Below, piece after piece: positions 1 to 7,387 of a stretch of DNA of 34,005 bases (position 1 is the stretch's first letter; each line of letters begins with the position of its first letter). Location: assembly GCA_024232355.1 (NCBI GenBank), contig JAAEPW010000412.1, forward strand, positions 1 to 34,005, given 5' to 3'. The stretch comes from Chloroflexota bacterium. GTDB lineage: Bacteria > Chloroflexota > Anaerolineae > B4-G1. The notes under the pieces were generated by a model. The model did not search any database, was not told where the DNA came from, and saw nothing but the letters and a program-made list of their open reading frames with translations. Made by a program: the position numbers and the translations under genes.

Positions 1-1413
1 ACCCAGGTAGGTGGCGTAGGTCAGGGTGACGCCATCACTGGAAACGATAGCGAGGAAAGCGTCAAAGTCGCCGCCACCGTAGGTCTCCTGATAGGCCCCA
101 GACGTGGTGAGAAAAGTGTTGCCAGTCCTGCCCGAGACGTAGGCTTGCCCTGTGCTATCCAAGGTGATGTCTTGTCCCTCGGCGTTGATTCCAGCAAGAC
201 AGCCAGAGTAGAGCAAGGCCGTGCCGGTGTCGTTCAACTTGGTCACAAAAGCCCCACCATCGTCGCAGGAGGCGAAGGAACCGGGGGTATCTGGGAAGAA
301 AGTATTGCTCCAGCCGGTGATGTAGACGTTCTCATCGCTGTCCACGGCGATGCCGCCGGCAGAGTCGCCCGCGATGCCGCCGATGTAGGTAGCGTAAACC
401 CGATCGTTTGTGCCATCTCCGGCAGGGTGAATTTTAAAGACAAAGTCATCCTGACCGCCAACGAGGGTGTCGCTGAAAGTGCCTGTAGAGACAGGGAAAT
501 CGACGGAAGTAGTCGAACCAACGATGTAAGCGTCCCCATCCCCGTCCACCGCGACGTCGTTGCTAATATCGTCCCCGGTTCCTCCCAGGAAGGTGGCGTA
601 AGAGTCGCCAGCATCCTGGGGAACCAAGGAAAAAGAAGTAGGAGAGGAAAAGGGGGCTATGATTTCAGTCCCCTGTATTTCGGGTCGAACGGACGGCAGG
701 TTCGAGGGCGCAGTCTGCAAGAGAGGCAAGCTGAATTCCCCCACGGCGGTGGTCAAATGCAAATGGCCGCCATCGCCCAAGGCCAGGGCATCGGCGCCAT
801 CTATGCGCAGGCGAATGTGTAAAGCTGTCGATTGTGGATTGCGGGCAACGAGTCGCCAGGCCCAATGTCCGCCTTTGCCAGTGATCTCTACGTCCACGCC
901 GGGGTAGATGTCCACATAGCGCACGCCGCCCCATGCGGGCACATCGGTGCGCCAGTTGTCCGGGTCGCTGCCGACAAAGTAAGAGACGTGCGTGTCCAGG
1001 CGCTCAAAGGGTTCCAGGCGCAGATGGGGGTTGGCCCCAGGAAAGCTCAGTTTAAGGTTGACGCCTTTTCGCGCCTCTGCTCCTTCGCCCGCGCGCTCAA
1101 GGATGGTGAACCAGATTGCATCGTCGGCGAGGTAAATGGTCGTGTCGCCTCTGCGTACCTGGAAACGCGCGTCAGTGTCAAACTGCCCGACGTTCTCGAC
1201 AAACATCAGAGGCGCGTCCTGCAAGGCCGCCGCTACGTGAGTACTGCCGGGAACGGGATCAGAGGCAGGTACATTTGGCTTGGAGATGGGTGCAGTAAGA
1301 GGCGTTGGCTGTGATTGGGCTGCGACGGTGGGTTGTATCCAGTTTAGCACGAGCAAGGCTAACATGGCTGTGCCCGCAACGAGAACGAACGTGGCAAACA
1401 ATCGTGTTTTCAT
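1..1413 (-). CDS. SBBP beta-propeller repeat protein, exported (3' end beyond window)
   Basis: This frame stays open for 471 codons from an ATG at 1413 to the window edge, so the C-terminus is missing. A strong GGAGGAG ribosome site lies just upstream of the ATG. Residues 1-33 form a signal peptide: MKTR, a long hydrophobic stretch, then a small-residue site near AAQSQ. Residues about 68-230 match the N-terminal domain common in SBBP proteins (DUF7948 type): LMFVENVGQ, a DARFQVR strand and a WGGVRYVDIYPGVD motif. From about residue 268, repeats of the form YATxLGG..DxxxDIAVD..GNAYITG appear at least four times, which is the SBBP propeller signature. It probably works outside the cell as a surface or secreted propeller. 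Its ligand is unknown, and function is inferred only from the fold. Confidence 0.85.
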   Translation of the reverse strand, partial: MKTRLFATFVLVAGTAMLALLVLNWIQPTVAAQSQPTPLTAPISKPNVPASDPVPGSTHVAAALQDAPLMFVENVGQFDTDARFQVRRGDTTIYLADDAIWFTILERAGEGAEARKGVNLKLSFPGANPHLRLEPFERLDTHVSYFVGSDPDNWRTDVPAWGGVRYVDIYPGVDVEITGKGGHWAWRLVARNPQSTALHIRLRIDGADALALGDGGHLHLTTAVGEFSLPLLQTAPSNLPSVRPEIQGTEIIAPFSSPTSFSLVPQDAGDSYATFLGGTGDDISNDVAVDGDGDAYIVGSTTSVDFPVSTGTFSDTLVGGQDDFVFKIHPAGDGTNDRVYATYIGGIAGDSAGGIAVDSDENVYITGWSNTFFPDTPGSFASCDDGGAFVTKLNDTGTALLYSGCLAGINAEGQDITLDSTGQAYVSGRTGNTFLTTSGAYQETYGGGDFDAFLAIVSSDGVTLTYATYLG

Positions 1414-1561
1414 TAGCTATCTCCTCCAGTATTTGTGTATACATTGTACAAAACCACACCCCCGCCCTATAGGGTTTGATATCTTGAACTTTTCAGACAC
1501 ACCTCCTCAAGAACATAGATTACGATGCGTGAAACGCGAAAACGATCTTGCCTGACAGGTC

Positions 1562-2731
1562 CTACCGCAGCCCCGTCTCCATCCGCGCGATCACCATGCG
1601 CTGAACCTCGCTGGTGCCCTCGTAAATCTCGGTGACCTTGGCGTCGCGGAAATAGCGCTCCACGGGCAGTTCCTTGCTATAGCCCATCCCGGCGTGGATT
1701 TGGATCGCCTGGGTCGTGACCCACATCGCCGTCTCTGAGGCAAAGGTCTTGGCCATGCAAGATTCCAGCGAGTAGCGGCGGCCGGTCTTTTTAGAGTCGT
1801 CTTTGGCCAGCGCTGCTTGATAAATGAGCAACCGACTGGCCTCGACGCGGATCTTCATATCGGCCAGCTTTTGTTGGATCATCTGGAATTGGCCAATCTT
1901 TTTGCCAAAGGCTTCGCGCTCGCGAACGTATTCCAGCGATGCCTCATAGGCGGCCTCGGCGATGCCCAACGCCTGGGATGCGATGCCGATGCGGCCCGCG
2001 TCCAGCACAGCCATCGAGATTTTAAAACCCTCACCCTCTGCGCCTAGCCGTTGCTCCACTGGGCATTTATAATCCTCAAAGTGGACCTCGCAGGTGGCGG
2101 AGGCGCGGATGCCGAGTTTCGGCTCGGTCTTGCCACACATAAAGCCCGGATCGGCGGTGTCAATGACAAAAGCACTGACACCTTTATGACGCGGCTTGGC
2201 GTCTGGGTCTACCTGGGCAAAGAGCACAATGTACTTGGCCGCTGGCCCGCTGCTGATCCACGACTTGGTGCCGTTGATGACATAATGGGATCCGTCGGGG
2301 GAGAGGGTGGCCGTCACACGCATATTGCCGGCGTCGGAACCAGATTGGGGCTCGGTGAGCGCAAACGCCCCGACGGCCTGACCGCTGGCGACCGGCTGGA
2401 GGTATTTTTTCTTTTGCTCCTCGGTGCCAAAGCGGATAAAGCCATAGCAATAGAGAGAATTGTTTACCGACATGACGGTCCCGTGAGACGCATCGGCCTT
2501 GGAGATTTCCGTCAGCGCCAGCACGTACGCCAACGTGTCCATTCCCACGCCGCCGTACTTTTCTGGTACTGCGATGCCCATAAAGCCCTGGGCGCCCATT
2601 TTGGCAATCGTGTCGTAGGGGAATTCCCCCGTCTCGTCGTGCTCGGCTGCGATGGGGGCGATTTCCTTCTGGGCAAAGTCTCGCGCCATATCGCGGATCA
2701 TACGATGTTCCTCACCAAGATGCAAGTCCAT
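1562..2731 (-). CDS. acyl-CoA dehydrogenase (short/medium-chain, butyryl-CoA dehydrogenase-like)
   Basis: The 389-residue length is normal for the family. This FAD enzyme oxidises acyl-CoA to trans-2-enoyl-CoA in the cytoplasm and passes electrons to electron-transferring flavoprotein. Visible motifs are the FAD/substrate segment ALTEPQSGSDA (125-135), the WISSG loop (158-162), the AFGKKIGQFQ segment (274-283), and the C-terminal YEGTSEVQR, where Glu371 is the expected catalytic base. The ATG at 2731 has AAGGAGA about 10 bases upstream. No ETF or thiolase genes adjoin it, so its pathway (fatty-acid or branched-chain amino-acid breakdown) is open. Upstream lies a cluster of repeated half-sites that overlaps the likely promoter, which suggests repressor control. 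Confidence 0.93.
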   Translation of the reverse strand: MDLHLGEEHRMIRDMARDFAQKEIAPIAAEHDETGEFPYDTIAKMGAQGFMGIAVPEKYGGVGMDTLAYVLALTEISKADASHGTVMSVNNSLYCYGFIRFGTEEQKKKYLQPVASGQAVGAFALTEPQSGSDAGNMRVTATLSPDGSHYVINGTKSWISSGPAAKYIVLFAQVDPDAKPRHKGVSAFVIDTADPGFMCGKTEPKLGIRASATCEVHFEDYKCPVEQRLGAEGEGFKISMAVLDAGRIGIASQALGIAEAAYEASLEYVREREAFGKKIGQFQMIQQKLADMKIRVEASRLLIYQAALAKDDSKKTGRRYSLESCMAKTFASETAMWVTTQAIQIHAGMGYSKELPVERYFRDAKVTEIYEGTSEVQRMVIARMETGLR

Positions 2732-2746
2732 TTCATTTTCTCCTTA

Positions 2747-2776
2747 ATTATGTTTATTTTCGACAAAATATCCCAA
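2747..2776 (-). promoter_or_regulatory. candidate promoter of the acyl-CoA dehydrogenase gene
   Basis: On the minus strand, CATAAT (2752-2747) can serve as a -10 box. TTGGGA (2776-2771) sits 18 bases upstream as a -35 box. The -35 box lies inside a TATCCCAAAT/ATTTGGGATA palindrome, so a protein bound there would block RNA polymerase. The boxes are imperfect and were chosen by position. Confidence 0.4.
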
Positions 2777-2861
2777 ATTCTATTTGGGATAAATTTGGGA
2801 TAAAAACCCAACTTGGTTATCTGTGGATATCCCAAATAGAATTTGGGATAAATTTGGGATA
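2769..2861. promoter_or_regulatory. operator-like cluster of ATTTGGGATA half-sites
   Basis: Two near-identical modules start at 2769 and 2828, 59 bases apart. Each has TATCCCAAAT, a 3-base centre (TCT or AGA), ATTTGGGATA, then a second ATTTGGGATA in direct orientation 11 bases after the first. The half-sites are 2769-2778, 2782-2791, 2793-2802, 2828-2837, 2841-2850 and 2852-2861. Six copies of one 10-mer, with direct spacing of about one helical turn, argue for cooperative binding of a dimeric repressor. The cluster sits 38 bases upstream of the acyl-CoA dehydrogenase start. No obvious dedicated regulator gene adjoins it, apart from the winged-helix protein at 3050-4414. Confidence 0.55.
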
Positions 2862-2904
2862 AAAAACATCTTTTTGGTTATTGTCTGACCAACATTCATC
2901 CGCC

Positions 2905-3004
2905 GCTCTCGGCCCCCGTCTCGGGGGCTTTCGATGTGGGAAACGATCACTCAAAGTCAGGCATTCACACTAGAACCGCCCTCGGGGACGAGGGCTGATA
3001 GCCT
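2905..3004. repeat. paired-hairpin (BIME-like) element, copy 1
   Basis: Hairpin A has stem GCCCCCG (2912-2918), loop TCT and stem CGGGGGC (2922-2928). Hairpin B has stem GCCCTCG (2978-2984), loop GGGA and stem CGAGGGC (2989-2995). The two are inverted, diverged copies of one unit. GTCTC around the first loop can pair with GGGAC around the second. The element fills the part of the 318-base gap between two leftward genes that the operator cluster does not occupy. Related copies lie at 10447-10543 and 19034-19130. Confidence 0.7.
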
Positions 3005-3049
3005 ACGAACACCTTGCCTATGCTGGGTCGTCTGCGACCCACAGTGGCG

Positions 3050-4414
3050 TCATTTCAAAATGTAATACGTTCCTTTTTTGGCCCCAACCTTGAGCAGGAT
3101 GCCTCGATCAACCAGGTCCACCAGGTCCAACCGCAGCGTCTCGGTACTAACATCCGAGCAGAGGTTCCGATATTCGCGGTTGGTGATGCGGCCCTTTTCC
3201 TGCACATAGGCCAGTGCCTTGGCCTGCCGCTCGTTCATCGTGCGCGTCCAGGTGGGTTGGGGGGGGCGCTCGCGGACGTTGTAGAGCGTGACGGTAAAGG
3301 TGTAGGGGGTGTCCTTGAACTTGGGCGGCGGGTGCCCGGCCCGTACCATCTCCTCGATCATCAGGTCAACGCCCAGCCCCAGTTCCTCGATATAGCCCCA
3401 CTGGTACAGGCCAGAGACGATGCGCGGATTGCGCGAAAAGTGTTCTTCGACGATATTGTCCACCGTGATAAAGCCGGGCAAGCCGCCGGGGCTGATGATC
3501 TCCATACGGTCGGAGAACATGCGCACCTCGATGCGCCGCCCGCCCAGCCGATAGTCCCGGTGCGCCACGGCGTTGACCAGCGCCTCACGCACAGCCGAGA
3601 TCGGATACTCGGTGCGTTCCTCTCGCTCCAGCCCCTTGACGACGGCGCCGATTCGCATCTCTTCACCCACCACCTCCCACGTGCGCTGGACGATGCGGGC
3701 CAACGGTCCACTGATCTCATCCCGGCGGCCGTAACCCGGCTGGCCTGTCTCGCCCCGGGGCGTCGTGCCAACAAATTTGACAAAGGTCAGCCCGCTCTGG
3801 GGCAGAAATGCCTGAGGATTGCGGGCGAACAGCAACACGCCCGTAATAGTTGGGTGACCAGCCTCATTCAAAGCACCCACCTCGACCAACAGGTCGTCTA
3901 CATGTCCCGTCTGCTCCCGGTGATGGCGCTCCTCCCATTTGGCCGCAAATTCAGCGACCACCTCGTCGTCAAAATCCTCACGCCGCGCTCCGGGCGCGGG
4001 TTCCGATTCGAAATCGGCCGTAGACTTTGTCGCGGCCAGTTGGCGAATCTGTTCACCGCCGAGCGGACGGTTCTCCGTGCCGGTGCGGACCAGCACCCGC
4101 CCATCGGTCAGGCTGTGCAGTTCGGAACTGCGGGGGACGACGATGGCAAAGGCCAATCCCTCTTGGGCCGTCGCTTGGTGCCAGCGCACCACTACCGGCG
4201 GACGGCACTCGCGCAGCGCGGCCCGCAGCACCTCTTCGACCTCGTCCGCATAAGCCTGCCCCGTGGTCTGTCCGGCCTCGTCCACGCCGATGAGAATAGT
4301 GCCGCCGTCCGAGTTGGCCAGGGCGACCAGCGTCTCGGCCAGCAGTTGAGGCTCTGGCTCTGGCATAGCGGCCAGCATTTGGCCGGGGCGACGATCGTAT
4401 GGACTAGTTTGCAT
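3050..4414 (-). CDS. ATP-binding transcriptional regulator-like protein (AlbA_2 / RecG C-terminal-like, winged helix)
   Basis: The protein has 454 residues. Residues about 20-130 match the AlbA_2 (Schlafen-like) domain: ALANSDGGTILIGVDEAG, then a strand LAFAIVVPRSSELHSLTDGRVLVRTG. Residues about 255-375 match the ATP-binding module found at the end of RecG-like regulators: EALVNAVAHRDY, RIEVRMFSDRMEIISPGGLPG, then RNPRIVSGLYQWGYIEELGLG. The C-terminus (about 400-454) resembles a winged helix (RITNREYRNLCSDVSTETLRLDLVDLVDRGIL). The family is usually annotated as putative transcriptional regulator or DNA-binding protein, and targets are rarely known. The usual opening glutamate/EFK strand of AlbA_2 is missing, so the N-terminus may be short or diverged. 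GGAG lies about 11 bases before the ATG. The gene is unrelated to the RecG helicase proper. Confidence 0.8.
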   Translation of the reverse strand: MQTSPYDRRPGQMLAAMPEPEPQLLAETLVALANSDGGTILIGVDEAGQTTGQAYADEVEEVLRAALRECRPPVVVRWHQATAQEGLAFAIVVPRSSELHSLTDGRVLVRTGTENRPLGGEQIRQLAATKSTADFESEPAPGARREDFDDEVVAEFAAKWEERHHREQTGHVDDLLVEVGALNEAGHPTITGVLLFARNPQAFLPQSGLTFVKFVGTTPRGETGQPGYGRRDEISGPLARIVQRTWEVVGEEMRIGAVVKGLEREERTEYPISAVREALVNAVAHRDYRLGGRRIEVRMFSDRMEIISPGGLPGFITVDNIVEEHFSRNPRIVSGLYQWGYIEELGLGVDLMIEEMVRAGHPPPKFKDTPYTFTVTLYNVRERPPQPTWTRTMNERQAKALAYVQEKGRITNREYRNLCSDVSTETLRLDLVDLVDRGILLKVGAKKGTYYILK

Positions 4415-4445
4415 TTCTTTTCATCTCCGGTAGGCGCGATTATGT

Positions 4446-4898
4446 TTATAGGCCAAATTCGAGATAGTAGGCCCTTTGACTTGTAGGATTATACCAAAAA
4501 AGCCAAAAGTAGGTTTCATCTTGGTTGGTTTTCCAGTACGGTGTCAAGTTCTCAATATCCTCATCATCCCACCATGGCACATCTTGGGTCAGATATTCTG
4601 TACCAAATCCCGGATCCCCTTGTTCGAGTTTTAACTCGGAAACAATTTTGTCAATCGTATCCTGATCTGTCTTAAACCCAAGCATGTACAATGGGTCGAA
4701 CCCCATCCCATCGGCAAAATAGTACAAATCCGATACTGACTCTGGAACAGCGAATCCAAAATGGTTCTCAAATCCCTTTTGGTTGGCAGGTGTGTCAGGT
4801 GTGTCCCAATCATAGTCTGTGCCACAGGCCAAGATGGACAAAAATATGACCACGATGCTCATGAATTTGATTATCGCCGTTCCTATTCTATTCCCCAC
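4446..4898 (-). CDS. small predicted lipoprotein, unknown function
   Basis: The protein has 150 residues and starts at a GTG that overlaps the last 11 bases of gyrA, which implies translational coupling. The N-terminus has arginine and lysine followed by a hydrophobic run ending LSILAC at Cys25, a convincing lipobox, so the mature protein is probably lipid-anchored outside the membrane. The mature part is acidic and rich in Trp and Tyr, with a segment [23 protein letters not shown] and a C-terminal block of aromatic strands. The ATG at 4862 is an alternative start, but it would remove the charged n-region. I do not recognise a family. The FENHFG..P pattern faintly recalls SMI1/KNR4-type folds, too weakly for a call. 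Confidence 0.7.
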   Translation of the reverse strand: MGNRIGTAIIKFMSIVVIFLSILACGTDYDWDTPDTPANQKGFENHFGFAVPESVSDLYYFADGMGFDPLYMLGFKTDQDTIDKIVSELKLEQGDPGFGTEYLTQDVPWWDDEDIENLTPYWKTNQDETYFWLFWYNPTSQRAYYLEFGL

Positions 4899-7320
4899 CC
4901 ACCACCGCCACCGACGACACCTCGTCCCCCGCCTTTAATTCCATCACCTTTGCACCACGGGTCGCGCGTCCCATCTGAGAGACGTCGGATGCGGGGGCGC
5001 GGAGCACCATACCTTTGGCAGAGATGATGGTGACCTCGTCGGCGGGGCGGATCACGCGGGCGGCGGCGATGATGCCTGTTTGCGACCGTTGACCGCCCAG
5101 GCAACGCACGCCTTTGCCGTTGCGCCCCTTGACCGGGAACTCGTCCAGGGTCGTGCGCTTGCCGTATCCCTTGGCGGTGACGACCAGCAGATCGTTCTCG
5201 GAGCCGATGACGCCAGCACTGACGACGTGATCGCCGGGGGCCAGCTTGATGGCGTTGACGCCAGCAGCGGCGCGTCCCATCGGGCGCACGGCGTCGCCCC
5301 GAAAGCGCAGTGCCTGCCCCTGCTCGGTGACAATGATGACGTCCTGGTCTGCCCCTGTCAAGCTGACCCAGCCCAATTCATCCCCTTCCTCCAGGCGGAT
5401 AATGAGCAGGCCGCCGGATCGCACACTGCTAAACTCGCTCAACTGAATACGCTTGGCCCGGCCCTGGCGCGTGACCATCATCAGGTCACTGCCCGAACCG
5501 CCGTTCGAATTTGGCACGGCCACAGCCGCCGTGATCCGTTCGTCGGCGTCGAGGGCGACGATGCTGGCTAGCAGCACCCCCTTGGCCGCGCGGGCAGCGC
5601 TGGGGATCTGGTAGACGCGCTCTTGGTAGACCTTGCCCCGGTTGCTAAAGAACAGGATCGAGTCCATCGTCCCGGCGGAAAATAGAAAACGTATGGTATC
5701 CTCGCCCCGGGCCGCCGTCATTCCTCGGACGCCGCGCTCTTGGGCGCGATAGGCCTTCACCGGCACGCGTTTGACGTAGCCGCGCTGCGTGATCGTGATC
5801 AGCACGCTCTCCTCGACTACCAGGTTCTCTTCCTCGAAATCCGCATCCTCGCCGACGATGCGCGTGCGGCGGCCGTCGGCGTAGGCGCGCTTGAGGTTGG
5901 CCAAGTCTTCCTTGATAAGATACAAAATCTTGCGCGGCGAGGCCAGTAGATCCTCCAGGTAGGCGATGCGCTGGATCAATTCGAGATATTCGTCCTCGAT
6001 CTTTTGACGTTCCAACGCCGCCAAGCGCCGCAGTTGCATGTCCAGGATCGCTTGGGCCTGGATCTCGCTCAGTTTGAAGCGTTCCATCAGCCGCTGGCGG
6101 GCGGTTGCGACGTCGGGCGACTGGCGAATGGTCTGGATGACGGCGTCCAGGTGGTCGAGGGCGGTCTTGAGGCCCTCTAGGATGTGGGCGCGATGCTGAG
6201 CCTTTTCCAATTCACAGCGCGTGCGGCGGGTCAGCACGTCGCGGCGGTGTTCGACGTAGAGTTGCAGCGCCCGCTTGAGGGTCAGCAGACGCGGCTCATC
6301 GTCCACCAGTGCCAACACCTGCGCGCCAAAGGTGGACTGGAGGGGCGTGTACTTGAATAGTTGGTTGAGCGTCTTGCGCGGTTGCGCGCCGCGCTTGAGT
6401 TCGATGATGATGCTCATCCCGCGCCGGTCCGACTCGTCTCGCAGATCAGAGATGGTGTCGATCTTGCCGGTGCGGGCCAGGGTGGCGATGCGTTCCAGCA
6501 AGGACGATTTGTTGGTCTGGTAGGGCAGCTCGGTGATGACGATGCGGTTCCGGTTGCCGGACATCTCTTCGACGTGCGTCATCGCCCGCATAACGATTCG
6601 CCCGCGCCCGGTGGCATACGCCTGTACGATCCCTTCCTTCCCGACGATGATGCCGCCGGTGGGAAAGTCTGGTCCCTCGACGTATTCCATCAGATCATCG
6701 ACGGTCACATTGTCCAACTCGTCCCAGCGGTCGATCAAATAGCCCAGCGCGTCGCACACCTCGCCCAGGTTGTGGGGCGGGACGTTGGTCGCCATACCGA
6801 CGGCGATGCCGGAGGAACCGTTGACCAGCAAATTGGGCAGGCAGGCCGGGAGTGCGGTCGGTTCCTGCAACGTGCCGTCGAAATTATCCTTCCAATCTAC
6901 CGTGTCTTTATCAATGTCGAGCAAGAGTTCGGTGGCGACATGGTCCAAACGCGCCTCGGTGTAGCGCATCGCGGCAGGGCGGTCGCCATCTACCGACCCA
7001 AAGTTTCCCTGTCCATCCACCAATGGGTAGCGGAGAGAAAAATCCTGCGCCATCCGCGCCATCGCGTCATAGACCGCCGTGTCGCTGTGAGGATGGTACT
7101 TGCCCAGCACCTCACCGACGATGCGGGCCGACTTTTTGTAGGCCATGTCGGGGCGTATGCCCATGTCGTGCATGGCGTAGAGGATACGGCGCTGGACCGG
7201 CTTGAGGCCATCGCGGGCGTCGGGCAGGGCACGCGAGACGATGACGCTCATCGCATAATCCAGATATGCGCTGCGCATCTCGGTTTCGATATTGATCAGT
7301 TGTACGGTGCCAATTTCCAA
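4888..7320 (-). CDS. gyrA: DNA gyrase subunit A
   Basis: Type IIA topoisomerase subunit A, which cleaves and rejoins DNA during ATP-driven supercoiling with GyrB. I place the start at TTG 7320 (810 residues): GGGAGG lies 7 bases upstream and a TATAAT box lies further upstream, so longer versions would begin inside the promoter. [33 protein letters not shown] is classic GyrA/ParC, and the catalytic tyrosine is Tyr120 in [10 protein letters not shown]. Six C-terminal propeller-type repeats follow from about residue 480 (for example [51 protein letters not shown]). The canonical GyrA box is degenerate, so a ParC-like second paralogue cannot be excluded. Ser79 occupies the position of E. coli Gly81. 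No gyrB is nearby. Confidence 0.92.
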   Translation of the reverse strand: MEIGTVQLINIETEMRSAYLDYAMSVIVSRALPDARDGLKPVQRRILYAMHDMGIRPDMAYKKSARIVGEVLGKYHPHSDTAVYDAMARMAQDFSLRYPLVDGQGNFGSVDGDRPAAMRYTEARLDHVATELLLDIDKDTVDWKDNFDGTLQEPTALPACLPNLLVNGSSGIAVGMATNVPPHNLGEVCDALGYLIDRWDELDNVTVDDLMEYVEGPDFPTGGIIVGKEGIVQAYATGRGRIVMRAMTHVEEMSGNRNRIVITELPYQTNKSSLLERIATLARTGKIDTISDLRDESDRRGMSIIIELKRGAQPRKTLNQLFKYTPLQSTFGAQVLALVDDEPRLLTLKRALQLYVEHRRDVLTRRTRCELEKAQHRAHILEGLKTALDHLDAVIQTIRQSPDVATARQRLMERFKLSEIQAQAILDMQLRRLAALERQKIEDEYLELIQRIAYLEDLLASPRKILYLIKEDLANLKRAYADGRRTRIVGEDADFEEENLVVEESVLITITQRGYVKRVPVKAYRAQERGVRGMTAARGEDTIRFLFSAGTMDSILFFSNRGKVYQERVYQIPSAARAAKGVLLASIVALDADERITAAVAVPNSNGGSGSDLMMVTRQGRAKRIQLSEFSSVRSGGLLIIRLEEGDELGWVSLTGADQDVIIVTEQGQALRFRGDAVRPMGRAAAGVNAIKLAPGDHVVSAGVIGSENDLLVVTAKGYGKRTTLDEFPVKGRNGKGVRCLGGQRSQTGIIAAARVIRPADEVTIISAKGMVLRAPASDVSQMGRATRGAKVMELKAGDEVSSVAVVGGE

Positions 7321-7376
7321 GAGAAACCTCCCATCGAGTTCGGAGGTATTATACCGCAAAGGGGCGAGACGGAAAA
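7321..7376 (-). promoter_or_regulatory. gyrA promoter and ribosome site
   Basis: On the minus strand, TATAAT occupies 7353-7348, with TTTTCC as a weak -35 box at 7376-7371 (17-base spacer). GGGAGG follows at about 7333-7328, then the TTG start at 7320. The predicted 5' leader is about 20 bases. This arrangement rules out the upstream in-frame TTG at 7359. Confidence 0.65.
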
Positions 7377-7387
7377 CGTGTCACACA

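Noticed and set aside
145..1314. rightward open frames under the SBBP gene
   Set aside because: The leftward frame has a signal peptide, a ribosome site and conserved repeats, so the others are shadows.
2769..2861. CRISPR-like or tandem repeat array
   Set aside because: There are only two modules, with inverted half-sites and no spacers of constant length, so an operator fits better.
3014..4486. 490-codon rightward open frame
   Set aside because: It lies opposite the AlbA_2/RecG-like gene, has no ribosome site and no domain, and reflects GC-rich codon bias.
7321..7359. 13-codon N-terminal extension of GyrA
   Set aside because: The TATAAT box lies inside it, and a GGGAGG site precedes the later TTG.
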